DNA of 11,076 bases from positions 1 through 11,076 of the forward strand of contig CAXUEX010000096.1 of the NCBI GenBank assembly GCA_964250215.1, in the 5' to 3' direction. Below the pieces are notes generated by a model. It was not told the origin of the DNA. It made no database searches and saw nothing but the letters and a program-made list of their open reading frames with translations. Positions 1 through 7,288 of the stretch are shown piece after piece (position 1 is the stretch's first letter; every line of letters starts with the position of its first letter). The translations under genes were made by a program, and so were the position numbers. The DNA is from DAIDJM01 sp964250215 (GTDB lineage: Bacteria > Pseudomonadota > Alphaproteobacteria > Acetobacterales > Acetobacteraceae).

Positions 1-2
1 CG

Positions 3-419
3 GCCGTGGGCAGGCTGGATGCGGCGATCGTGGTTTCCGGGCTGGCGGGCGCCGGCATTGCCGCCACGCACGCCGGCAATCTGGTGCACAATGTGGTGGC
101 GGATTTCGACATCGAGATACTGGCGCCGTGCGCTTCCAGCTTCCCGCTGGCCGCGGTGGCGCTGGCGTTCGCCGTGACGCGGATTTTTCTCGGCGGCCTG
201 CCCGGCGGCCGCGACCTGGCGTGGCTCGCGGTTTCGTTTCTGGCCAGCTTCGTGCTGACCCAGGGCCGGCTGATGCTGATGACGTTCGGCAGCGCCTGGT
301 ATGGCTGGCTGCACGAGGGCGGCGGGGTGACGCTGTACACGATCGCGGCGTCGTTTCTGGCGGTGTTATTTCCGGTGTTGGCGGGAGCCTCGCCGGCGCG
401 GCGGCGGGCGGTGGCATGA
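3..419 (+). CDS. Exosortase/archaeosortase-like membrane protease, C-terminal part
   Basis: The frame is open to the left window edge, so the N-terminus is missing; the GTG at 6 is probably internal. The visible 139 codons are almost entirely hydrophobic membrane segments. Three features fit the exosortase/archaeosortase family, which are polytopic cysteine transpeptidases that process C-terminal sorting signals in the inner membrane. A Cys in an A-P-C-A-S-S context (codon 129-131) opens a membrane helix, an Arg in L-T-Q-G-R-L (codon 267-269) follows, and then a His in W-L-H-E-G-G-G (codon 312-314). Seen directly: order, spacing and hydrophobicity. Known of the family: Cys, Arg and His form the active site. 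Inferred: the assignment itself, because overall similarity is modest and the subtype cannot be named. The stop overlaps the next start as ATGA, implying co-translation. No sorting-signal substrate is visible in the window. Confidence 0.7.
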   Translation, partial: AVGRLDAAIVVSGLAGAGIAATHAGNLVHNVVADFDIEILAPCASSFPLAAVALAFAVTRIFLGGLPGGRDLAWLAVSFLASFVLTQGRLMLMTFGSAWYGWLHEGGGVTLYTIAASFLAVLFPVLAGASPARRRAVA

Positions 420-892
420 CCGTGGCGCCCCGGGCGATATTCGTGGCGCTGCTGCTGCTGGTGCTGGCGACCCAGGCTTGCCGGCTGGCGGGGGACGCGG
501 TGGCCGAGCCGGCGAGCGACCTGGCGAGCCGGATGGCCGCGATCGGCTTGCGTGCAGTGGCGACCGATGCGGATGGCGTGGTTCTGGCGCAGGCCGCGGG
601 TTGCGGCGGCAGGGTTGCGCTGGCGGAACTGGCTTTCGATGGCGAGGGTGCGACGGCGGGGCGTGCGCTGCTGGCGCGCGGCGGCGCGACGCGCGCGGTG
701 TATCTGGGTGAGGCGGCACCATCGCTGGGCGCCACTTCGCTGCTGGCGCGCTGGGCGGCGGCGAGCGTTTGGCGCAGCCTGGGCCTGCGCCGTGCGGCGG
801 TGCCGCGGCACTATTTTTTGGTTTCGCTGCCGCCGGATTGCCCGGAACTGGCGGCGAGAAACTGGCCGGCCCTCTCGCCCTGGAACCCATGA
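416..892 (+). CDS. Membrane-anchored protein of unknown function, coupled to the exosortase-like gene
   Basis: A 158-residue protein starting at an ATG whose last bases form the preceding stop (ATGA). A hydrophobic stretch at about residues 6-20, preceded by one Arg, looks like an uncleaved signal anchor. The Cys at about residue 22 follows T-Q-A, which is not a good lipobox. The remainder is an Ala/Gly-rich region that should face the periplasm, with a C-terminal part containing W-R-S-L-G-L and H-Y-F-L-V-S-L-P-P-D-C. No family is recognised. Because it lies directly after an exosortase-like gene, it may be an accessory comparable in position to the EpsI-type (DUF3485) proteins found next to or fused to exosortases. 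That is inferred from position only; I see no clear EpsI motif. It overlaps the next gene by another ATGA. Confidence 0.72.
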   Translation: MTVAPRAIFVALLLLVLATQACRLAGDAVAEPASDLASRMAAIGLRAVATDADGVVLAQAAGCGGRVALAELAFDGEGATAGRALLARGGATRAVYLGEAAPSLGATSLLARWAAASVWRSLGLRRAAVPRHYFLVSLPPDCPELAARNWPALSPWNP

Positions 893-2670
893 CGGCGCAG
901 CTTGCGTCGGCCGCGGCGGCGGAGCGGCAGGCGTGGCTGCGGGCGCTGTCGCGCACGGCGTGCTATGCGCGCGGCGAGGGGCGGACGCTTTCGGCGATGG
1001 TGTTCGAGGCGGCGGCGCGGGCGCCGGACCGTTTGGCGCTGCGCGATGACGACGGGGAGCTGAGCTATGCCGGGCTGGCGGCCCGCATCCGGGGCTATGC
1101 GCGCTGGACGCGGCGCTGCGGTGCGCGGGCGGGCGGGACGGTGGCCATGTTGTTGCCGAACAGCGCCGATTACGTGGCGCTGTGGCTGGGCATTGGTGCG
1201 GCGGGGGGCGCGGCTTCGCTGTTGAACACCGGCATTGCGGGCGATGCGCTGCTGCACGCCCTGGAGGCTTGCGGGGCGCGGCATCTGGTGGTGGGAGCAC
1301 CGTTTTCGGCGGCGGTGGCTTCGGTGGCCCATCGATTGCCCGCCGGGTTGACGGTTTGGGGGCATGGTGGGGGTGCGCCGGGCGAGCGCATGGATGCGGC
1401 GCTGGATGTTTCACCGCCTGCTGGCTCGGAATGTTTCGAACCCGGGCTCGGCGACGTGGCGCTCTATATCTACACCTCGGGCACTACCGGACTGCCGAAA
1501 GCCGCGCGGGTCAGCCAGCGTCGCGTGGCCGAATGGAGCGGCTGGTTCGCCGGCATGATCGATACCGGGCCGGACGACCGGATGTACAACTGCCTGCCGC
1601 TGTTCCATAGCACCGGCGGCGTGGTGGCGGTGGGGGCGATGCTGGCAGGCGGCGGTTCGGTTTGGATCCGCAACCGGTTCTCGGCGAGCCGGTTCTGGAA
1701 CGAGGTGCGCGCGGGCGGCTGCACGCTGTTTCAGTATATCGGCGAGCTCTGCCGCTATCTGGCCGATGCGCCGGAACAGCCGGGCGAGGCGGCGCATGGC
1801 TTGCGGCTGGCTTGCGGCAATGGGTTGCGCGACGACGTGTGGGAACGGTTCCAGTCGCGCTTCCGCATTCCGCAAATCCTGGAATTCTATGCCGCGACCG
1901 AGGGCAATGTTTCGCTCTACAATGTGCCGGGGCGGGTCGGCGCGATCGGCCACGTGCCGGCGTTTCTGGCGCACCGGGCGCCGCTGCTGCTGGCGCGCTG
2001 CGATCCCGCAACGCGCGAGTTGGCGCGCGATGCGGCGGGGCTGTGCATCGCGTGCGGGCCGGAGGAGCCGGGCGAGGCGCTGGGGCGGATCGGCGGCGGC
2101 GACGACGCGGGCCGGCCGTTCGAGGGCTATTCCGACGGGAAAGCGAGCGAGGCGAAGATTGCGCGCGGCGTGCAGGCGGCCGGCGATGCGTGGTTTCGCA
2201 CCGGCGACCTGATGCGGCGCGACCGCGAGGGCTATTATTTCTTCGTCGAACGGCTGGGCGACACGTATCGCTGGAAGGGCGAGAACGTTTCCACGGCGGA
2301 AGTGACGGCTTGTTTGCTGGCTTGTTCCGACGTGCGGCAAGGCGTGGCTTACGGCGTGGCGGTGCGGGGCACCGAGGGGGGGGCGGGCATGGCGGCGCTG
2401 GTGACGGCGGCGGATTTCGACATGGTACGGTTCAGGAAGGAAATCGCGACGAAACTTCCGGAATATGCGCGGCCGGTGTTCCTTCGGCTGGTGAGCGGAC
2501 TGGCGACGACCGCGACGTTCAAGCCGGTGGTGGCGGCACTTGCGGCGGAGGGGTTCGATCCAGGCGGGATCGCGGATCGGGTTTATGTGGAGGTGCGCTC
2601 GGAGGGCGCTTATCGGAGGTTGGACGATGCGCTACGAAAACAGATAGAGCGTGGAGAACTGCGGTTTTAA
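889..2670 (+). CDS. FATP/FadD6-type long-chain acyl-CoA synthetase
   Basis: A 593-residue AMP-forming enzyme, close to the usual ~600 of the FATP/very-long-chain acyl-CoA synthetase group. It should activate a fatty acid with ATP and join it to CoA, often coupled to uptake at the inner membrane. Motifs seen: Y-T-S-G-T-T-G-L-P-K at 195-204 (ATP-binding loop), E-F-Y-A-A-T-E-G-N at 332-340 (FATP/VLACS signature), W-F-R-T-G-D at 435-440, D-T-Y-R-W-K-G-E-N at 458-466, and a C-terminal T-F-K with Lys545 near the catalytic-lysine position. The ATG at 889 is chosen over an in-frame upstream GTG/ATG region because it overlaps the previous stop as ATGA and gives the normal length. Tight coupling to an exosortase-like gene is unusual; the enzyme may supply acyl-CoA for a lipid made by this locus (inference). 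The natural substrate cannot be read from sequence. Confidence 0.92.
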   Translation: MTAQLASAAAAERQAWLRALSRTACYARGEGRTLSAMVFEAAARAPDRLALRDDDGELSYAGLAARIRGYARWTRRCGARAGGTVAMLLPNSADYVALWLGIGAAGGAASLLNTGIAGDALLHALEACGARHLVVGAPFSAAVASVAHRLPAGLTVWGHGGGAPGERMDAALDVSPPAGSECFEPGLGDVALYIYTSGTTGLPKAARVSQRRVAEWSGWFAGMIDTGPDDRMYNCLPLFHSTGGVVAVGAMLAGGGSVWIRNRFSASRFWNEVRAGGCTLFQYIGELCRYLADAPEQPGEAAHGLRLACGNGLRDDVWERFQSRFRIPQILEFYAATEGNVSLYNVPGRVGAIGHVPAFLAHRAPLLLARCDPATRELARDAAGLCIACGPEEPGEALGRIGGGDDAGRPFEGYSDGKASEAKIARGVQAAGDAWFRTGDLMRRDREGYYFFVERLGDTYRWKGENVSTAEVTACLLACSDVRQGVAYGVAVRGTEGGAGMAALVTAADFDMVRFRKEIATKLPEYARPVFLRLVSGLATTATFKPVVAALAAEGFDPGGIADRVYVEVRSEGAYRRLDDALRKQIERGELRF

Positions 2671-2709
2671 GCCACAACACCGCCCTGGACCGGCTGGGTT
2701 TGCACGCTG

Positions 2710-3420
2710 TCAGGCCGTGTTTCCGGCATCCACTGTCAGCACCGTTCCGGTGATATTGCGTGCGGCGTCATCCAGCAGGAATGCCACGCACGCGGCCACG
2801 TCGGTGGTTTCCGCAAGCCGGCGGAGCGCACTGCGGCGGGCGATGCGGGCGCGTTGGTCGGCGTCCATTTCCGAAGTCATTTCGGTAGCGACGAAGCCTG
2901 GGGCGACGGTGTTGACGGTGATGCCGAGCGGGCCGAGCTCGCGGGCCAGCGCGCGCGTGAAGCCAGCGAGGCCGGCCTTGGTGGCGGAATAGACGGCGAG
3001 GCCGCTATAGCCGGTGCTGCCGACGATGGAGCCGATGTTCACGATGCGGCTGCCGCCGCCGGCCATCATGGCGCGAGCGACGTATTTGGTGAGTAGCATG
3101 GGCGCGACCAGGTTCAGCCGCACAAGCTGTTCGATATCGGCATCCGGCATGGTGGCGAGCACGCCGGCGGTGCCGAGCCCGGCATTGTTCACGAGCGCAT
3201 AGGGGGCGCCGAATTCGGCTTTGAGCGTGCGCACCAAGGCGGCCAGCGTTTCGGTTTGCGCCAGATCGCAAGCGTGGAAATGCACATCGCCGTTGATCGC
3301 TTCGAGATCCGGGCTGGGCCGGCGCGCGAGGGCGACGACGCGGTAATCGCGGGAAGCGAGCGCGCGGACGATGCCAAGGCCGAGGCCGCGGCTGCCGCCG
3401 GTGACGATGACGGTGCGCAC
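2710..3420 (-). CDS. SDR-family 3-oxoacyl-ACP reductase-like enzyme (FabG-like)
   Basis: A 236-residue classical short-chain dehydrogenase/reductase, near FabG length. Residues 7-14 form the T-G-G-S-R-G-L-G dinucleotide-binding motif, N-N-A-G lies at 78-81, and the catalytic set is Ser131, Tyr144 and Lys148 (Y-S-A-T-K), with the 13-residue Ser-Tyr spacing of FabG. A-P-G-F-V-A-T-E-M follows at 173-181. Arg11 after the glycine-rich turn suggests NADPH preference (inference). It starts at a GTG only 2 nt after the ligase stop and is the last gene of the operon. With an ACP and an acyl ligase beside it, the likely job is reducing a beta-keto group on an ACP-bound acyl chain, or oxidising the corresponding alcohol. 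It is probably pathway-specific rather than the housekeeping FabG, since the usual fabD/acpP/fabF neighbours are absent. Confidence 0.9.
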   Translation of the reverse strand: MRTVIVTGGSRGLGLGIVRALASRDYRVVALARRPSPDLEAINGDVHFHACDLAQTETLAALVRTLKAEFGAPYALVNNAGLGTAGVLATMPDADIEQLVRLNLVAPMLLTKYVARAMMAGGGSRIVNIGSIVGSTGYSGLAVYSATKAGLAGFTRALARELGPLGITVNTVAPGFVATEMTSEMDADQRARIARRSALRRLAETTDVAACVAFLLDDAARNITGTVLTVDAGNTA

Positions 3421-3422
3421 TT

Positions 3423-4787
3423 TCAGGCGGCGCTGCGGATCAGCTTGCCGGCCGCGTTCACTTGCAGCGCGGGCACGAAGCGGATGGCGGCCGGCACTTT
3501 GTGGGCGGCAAGCTGGGCACGGCAGGTTTGCAGGATTTCAGCCTCCAGCCCGGCCGGCGCGGGCGGCTGCCGCAGCATCACCTCGGCGATCACGATCTGG
3601 CCGATGATCGGGCTGCGCCGCGCCGCGACGCGCGACATGGCGACGAGCGGATGGCGGTTGACCACCGCCTCCACTTCCAGCGGGTTGACCTTGAGGCCGC
3701 CGACATTGATCACGCCATCGCTGCGGCCGGCGAAATGATAACGATTGTCGCGGCGGATCACCAGATCGCGCGTATCGACGAAGCCCTCGGCATCGGCGAT
3801 CGGGCCTGCCGCATCGCCCAGATAGCGCGTGGCGCGGCGCGGCGAGCAGATGCGCAACGTTCCGGCTTCCACATCAAGCTCGATTGCGCCCGGTCGGCCG
3901 ATCCATTCGGCGGGAAAGCCGGCGAGACCGTCGGCCACTTCGAAGGCGACTCCGGCCTCGGTGGAGGCAAAGGCGTGGCAGATGCGCGCGGCGGGGTAGG
4001 TGGCGCGGAGCTTGTCGAGGATCGCCTGGTCGGCCACTTCGCCCGATAGCCGGATATCGGTGGGGGCGATCGCGGCCGCGGCGGGGCTGAGCAGCGCGCG
4101 GCGCCAGTGCGTGGGCGTGCCGGAGAGGAAATCGACGCTGGAAGCGGCGGCGCGGTGCAGAAACGCGGTGGGCTCGTCGGTGCCGGAGAACACCATGGAG
4201 CCGCCGCCGAGCAGCGCTCGCAACAAAATCTGCAAGCCACCGTAGCGGCGGATATCGTAGAAGGTGCTCCAGACGCGGCCGGGTGCGGCGGTGTTGCGGC
4301 CGATGGCGCCGGCGAGCGTGGCGAGATTGTGCAGGGCGAGCTTGGGCGGCCCGCTGGTGCCGGAGGTGAACAGCGCCCATTCGGTGGGCAGCGCCGGCGG
4401 CATGGCGCAAGGTTGCGCGGCGGTTTCCGGCAGCACGCAGCGCAGGCCGGAACGGGTTGCCCAGTCGCGCGGCCGGTCGGTGACGACGATGGTGGTTTCG
4501 GCGACGGACGCGGCTTCGCGCAGATGCGCCTCCGGCAGATCGGGGGTGCAGAGAACGATGCGGCGCGCCAGGCCGTCGAGTTCGAGCAGTGCGAGTGCGG
4601 CGGCGCGCTGGGTTTCCACGTGCAGCAGCACGTTCGCGCCGTGCAGTGTTGAAATTGCCGGCGCAAAACGGGTGAGGCTGGGGGGCGGCAGTTCGGCGCT
4701 GCCATGCTCGTCGGCCAGGAAACGTGTGGCAGCCGGTGCGGCGGCGGCGAGCCGCGCGAGCGGGACGTTTTCAGGCGGCGACGGCAT
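3423..4787 (-). CDS. Short AMP-forming acyl ligase (ANL superfamily), probable ACP-loading enzyme
   Basis: A 454-residue adenylating enzyme. Motifs: F-T-S-G-T-S-G-P-P-K at 140-149 (ATP loop), F-A-S-T-E-A-G at 273-279, V-D-T-R-D-L at 337-342, G-R-S-D-G-V-I-N-V-G-G at 354-364 (hinge), and A-A-G-K with Lys448 at the catalytic-lysine position close to the end. The region before the ATP loop is only about 140 residues, so the N-terminal domain is trimmed relative to typical ~520-residue ligases and resembles compact MenE-like acid-thiol ligases. The ATG at 4787 is preferred over an in-frame TTG at 4802. It begins inside the ACP gene (17-nt overlap), which makes loading of an acid onto that ACP the most economical role. 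The alternative is a CoA ligase. The acid substrate is unknown; Y-D-I-R-R-Y-G-G at 177-184 may help place its subfamily. Confidence 0.88.
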   Translation of the reverse strand: MPSPPENVPLARLAAAAPAATRFLADEHGSAELPPPSLTRFAPAISTLHGANVLLHVETQRAAALALLELDGLARRIVLCTPDLPEAHLREAASVAETTIVVTDRPRDWATRSGLRCVLPETAAQPCAMPPALPTEWALFTSGTSGPPKLALHNLATLAGAIGRNTAAPGRVWSTFYDIRRYGGLQILLRALLGGGSMVFSGTDEPTAFLHRAAASSVDFLSGTPTHWRRALLSPAAAAIAPTDIRLSGEVADQAILDKLRATYPAARICHAFASTEAGVAFEVADGLAGFPAEWIGRPGAIELDVEAGTLRICSPRRATRYLGDAAGPIADAEGFVDTRDLVIRRDNRYHFAGRSDGVINVGGLKVNPLEVEAVVNRHPLVAMSRVAARRSPIIGQIVIAEVMLRQPPAPAGLEAEILQTCRAQLAAHKVPAAIRFVPALQVNAAGKLIRSAA

Positions 4788-5019
4788 GATTGTATAGCGC
4801 AACGAAATCGCCGAACGTGACCGGGCTTTCCACTTCCTCGCCGCTGCTGAACGGGTCGGTGCCGAATTCGTCTTCCAGCCGCGCGATGATCACCGCCATG
4901 CAGAGCGAATCGAGGCCGAGATCGAGCAACTCGGTGGCGTCGGTGGGGGGCGTGAATTTGCGGTTCTGTTCATGGGCGACTTCGGTGAACACGCGCAGGA
5001 TGGTTTCGCGGACTGGCAT
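4771..5019 (-). CDS. Free-standing acyl carrier protein
   Basis: An 82-residue acidic protein of normal ACP length. The phosphopantetheine site is D-L-G-L-D-S-L at about residues 33-39, with Ser38 the predicted attachment residue. The flanking helices (E-T-I-L-R-V-F-T-E-V before, A-R-L-E-D-E-F-G after) are as in the family. The ATG at 5019 has a clear ribosome binding site, GGAGA at 5032-5028 with an 8-nt spacer. It carries thioester-bound intermediates in the cytoplasm once converted to holo form by a phosphopantetheinyl transferase, which is not in this window. Its stop lies 17 nt inside the acyl ligase gene and it sits 26 nt after the acyltransferase gene, so ACP, ligase and SDR look like one functional set. 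It is distinct from a housekeeping acpP, which would normally lie between fabG and fabF. Confidence 0.93.
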   Translation of the reverse strand: MPVRETILRVFTEVAHEQNRKFTPPTDATELLDLGLDSLCMAVIIARLEDEFGTDPFSSGEEVESPVTFGDFVALYNHAVAA

Positions 5020-5045
5020 GGGGCTTGTCTCCGGGCGGCGGCGGA

Positions 5046-5975
5046 TCAGGCTGGGATGGCGGCGGGAAAGCGGGCGGCGGCGGCCGGTGGTGCGGCGCGG
5101 CTTTCGATGCGCTCGGCACGGCGCGCGGCGACCATGTCGAGCCAGCCACGATAGAGTGCCAACGCGGCCGGGCGCCAGGGCTGATGCAGTTCCGCGGCGC
5201 AGGCGGCGAACGGAAACTCGGGTGGTGCGGAGAGGCCGCGGGCGGCGCTGGCCTGGCGCAGGAAATCGCCGATGCGCTGCGTGGCGCGCGGTCCGAGATA
5301 GTGGCATGGCGGCGCCGGTGGCGGGGCTGGGGCGGCTTCTTGCCAGAGTGCGAGATCGCGCCGGTATTCGCGCAGCAGCGTATCCGCATCGTATTCCGGA
5401 TGGCCCTGGCAGAACAGGAATGGCGCGCCGGCATCCTTGGCGAAAAGGTCGGCGCCGCCGCCATGCATGCGCGCGAGCAGGCAGTAGCCGGCCGCTTGCA
5501 GTTGTTGCGCGGAGACGTCGTTGTAGCGGGAATGCGGCGCGCGCCAGTTGGGCGGCAGGTTGCGGCAAAGCGGGTGCGCGGTGTCGGTGCGGGCGATATC
5601 GAACAGGCCGGAGAGTTTTGCCGGCATGCGCTGGCGCTCGATGCCGTCGAGATGCAGCACCGCGGCGTGCGCGGCGAGGCATGACCAGATCGCGGGCAGC
5701 GCGGCATCGATCGCGAAATCGACGAGGGCAGCGAGGCGCGGCCAGGCGGGTTCCTGCCGCAGCGAGGCGGCGCTGGGCACCATGCCGGTGACGATGAGGC
5801 CGTGTGGACGCCAGGGCGCGATGCTTTCGGCATCGATGGCGAAATCGCGGATTTCCAGGTGACGGCCGGCGGCGGCTTCGGCGAGGAGCGTGCGGAATTG
5901 CAGCGCCGTGCGGCGGCGGGCTTCTTCCGGCATCGCATTGACCAGCGCGATCCGGAGCGGGGCGGCGGCGTGCAT
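5046..5975 (-). CDS. metA: Homoserine O-acyltransferase, short MetA/HTS-family variant
   Basis: A 309-residue member of the MetA (HTS) family, which acylates the homoserine hydroxyl as the first committed step to homocysteine. An ungapped comparison from memory with E. coli MetA, offset 43, places all key residues: Cys99 (W-S-C) for Cys142, Lys120 (A-K-L-S-G) for Lys163, A-P-H-S-R-Y at 146-151, His192 and Glu194 (G-H-P-E-Y) for His235 and Glu237, and Arg206 for Arg249. Two oddities stand out. The N-terminus lacks about 40 residues of classical MetA and the C-terminus is about 40 longer with Pro/Ala-rich stretches. The position known to set acyl-donor choice (111 in E. coli; Gly for succinyl-CoA, Glu for acetyl-CoA) is Ser68 here. 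The ATG at 5975 overlaps the upstream stop (TGATG). Family membership is firm; the donor, and whether this is the cell's methionine enzyme, are open, so the symbol denotes family. Confidence 0.88.
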   Translation of the reverse strand: MHAAAPLRIALVNAMPEEARRRTALQFRTLLAEAAAGRHLEIRDFAIDAESIAPWRPHGLIVTGMVPSAASLRQEPAWPRLAALVDFAIDAALPAIWSCLAAHAAVLHLDGIERQRMPAKLSGLFDIARTDTAHPLCRNLPPNWRAPHSRYNDVSAQQLQAAGYCLLARMHGGGADLFAKDAGAPFLFCQGHPEYDADTLLREYRRDLALWQEAAPAPPPAPPCHYLGPRATQRIGDFLRQASAARGLSAPPEFPFAACAAELHQPWRPAALALYRGWLDMVAARRAERIESRAAPPAAAARFPAAIPA

Positions 5976-7288
5976 CACGCGACGGCCGCCAGCGTGTTCG
6001 GCGCGCGCATGGCGGCGGCGAGCGCCTGATCGAGATCGGCCAGAATGTCGTCGATATGCTCGATGCCGACGCTGATGCGGATGGTTTCCGGCAGCACGCC
6101 GGCGGCGGCCTGTTCGCTCACGGTCATCTGCCGGTGGGTGGTGGAGGCGGGATGGCAGGCGAGCGATTTGGCATCGCCGAGATTGACCAGGCGCTTGACC
6201 AGGCGCAACGCATCGTAGCAACGCACGGCTGCCGCATAGCCGCCGTGGACGCCAAAGGTGAGCAGCGAGCAGGCGTGGCCTTCGAGATAGCGCTGCACGA
6301 GCGGGAAATATGGGCTGTCGGCGAAGCCCGCGTAATTTACCCAGGCAATGCGCGGATCGGCGCGCAGGAAATCGGCGACGCGGCGCGCATTCTGCACGTG
6401 GCGCTCGACGCGCAGCGCCACGGTTTCGATGCCTTGCAGCAGCAGAAAGGCGCTGAACGGCGAGAGCACGGCGCCGGTGGTGCGCAGAAATACGCTGCGG
6501 CAACGGGCGATGCAGGCGGCGCGACCAAAATGTTCCGTGTAAATCATATTATGGTACGAGCGGTCGGGTTGAGTGAACATCGGGAAGCTTCTGGCGTGCG
6601 CAGCCCAGTCGAAGTTTCCGGCATCGACGATGATGCCGCCGAGCGCCGTGCCGTGCCCACCCATGAACTTGGTGAGCGAATGCACAACCAAATCGGCGCC
6701 GTGCTCGATCGGGCGCAGCAGGATGGGGGTGGCGACGGTGTTATCGACGATCAGCGGCACGCCGTGCGCGTGCGCGACTTCCGCGAGGGCCGCGATATCG
6801 CAGACATTGCCGGCGGGGTTGCCGACGCTTTCGCAAAATACCGCGCGCGTGTCGGCATCGATCTGGGCGGCCACGTCGGCCGCACGGTCGGTGGCGGCGA
6901 AGCTGACGCCGATGCCTTGGGCGTGCAGGAAATGCGCGAACAGCGTGTGCGTGGTGCCGTAGAGCTGCGGCACCGAGACGAGGTTGCGGCCCGGCGGCAC
7001 AAGATTTGCGATCGCGTAATGCATCGCCGCCTGGCCGGAACCGACGGCCATGGCTTCGATGCCGCCTTCCAGCGCGGCGACGCGGCGTTCCAGCACGGTG
7101 CAGGTGGGGTTGCTGATGCGGCTGTAGCGATAGCCTTCCGCGCTAAGATCGAACAGCGCGGCACCATGCGCCGCGGAATCGAATTCGAAGGCCGCGGTTT
7201 CGTAGATCGGCACAGCGACCGCGTGGGTTGCCGGGTCCGCGCTGTGGCCGGCATGCACGGCCAGGGTTTCGCGGCGGTGGTCCGGCAT
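5975..7288 (-). CDS. O-acylhomoserine sulfhydrylase-like PLP enzyme (MetY type)
   Basis: A 437-residue Cys/Met-metabolism PLP enzyme (fold type I), the usual MetY length. It probably replaces the acyl group of O-acylhomoserine with sulfide, or another thiol, to give homocysteine or a thioether. Seen: E-T-L-A-V-H-A-G at 7-14, Y-R-Y-S-R-I-S-N-P-T at 53-62 (phosphate-binding Tyr and Arg of the partner subunit), Q-L-Y-G-T-T at 108-113 (ring-stacking Tyr110), V-D-N-T at 181-184 (Asp182) and S-L-T-K-F with PLP Lys207. The ATG at 7288 is chosen over an in-frame start at 7357 because it has GGGAGAG at 7303-7297 with an 8-nt spacer. It is the first gene of the five-gene operon and overlaps the acyltransferase by 1 nt, so the two act in sequence. 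Methionine gamma-lyase or cystathionine gamma-synthase activity is the main alternative; the MetA partner favours sulfhydrylase. Confidence 0.88.
   Translation of the reverse strand: MPDHRRETLAVHAGHSADPATHAVAVPIYETAAFEFDSAAHGAALFDLSAEGYRYSRISNPTCTVLERRVAALEGGIEAMAVGSGQAAMHYAIANLVPPGRNLVSVPQLYGTTHTLFAHFLHAQGIGVSFAATDRAADVAAQIDADTRAVFCESVGNPAGNVCDIAALAEVAHAHGVPLIVDNTVATPILLRPIEHGADLVVHSLTKFMGGHGTALGGIIVDAGNFDWAAHARSFPMFTQPDRSYHNMIYTEHFGRAACIARCRSVFLRTTGAVLSPFSAFLLLQGIETVALRVERHVQNARRVADFLRADPRIAWVNYAGFADSPYFPLVQRYLEGHACSLLTFGVHGGYAAAVRCYDALRLVKRLVNLGDAKSLACHPASTTHRQMTVSEQAAAGVLPETIRISVGIEHIDDILADLDQALAAAMRAPNTLAAVA

Noticed and set aside
416..490. Lipoprotein signal in the 158-residue protein
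   Set aside because: The Cys after the hydrophobic stretch follows T-Q-A and lacks Leu or similar at -3, so the lipobox is poor; a signal anchor is more likely.
2671..2709. Bidirectional terminator between the convergent genes
   Set aside because: The 39-nt spacer has no strong inverted repeat and no T-run in either direction, so no intrinsic terminator can be supported.
4788..4802. Upstream TTG start for the acyl ligase
   Set aside because: It adds only five residues, has no ribosome binding site and increases overlap with the ACP gene; the ATG at 4787 is simpler.
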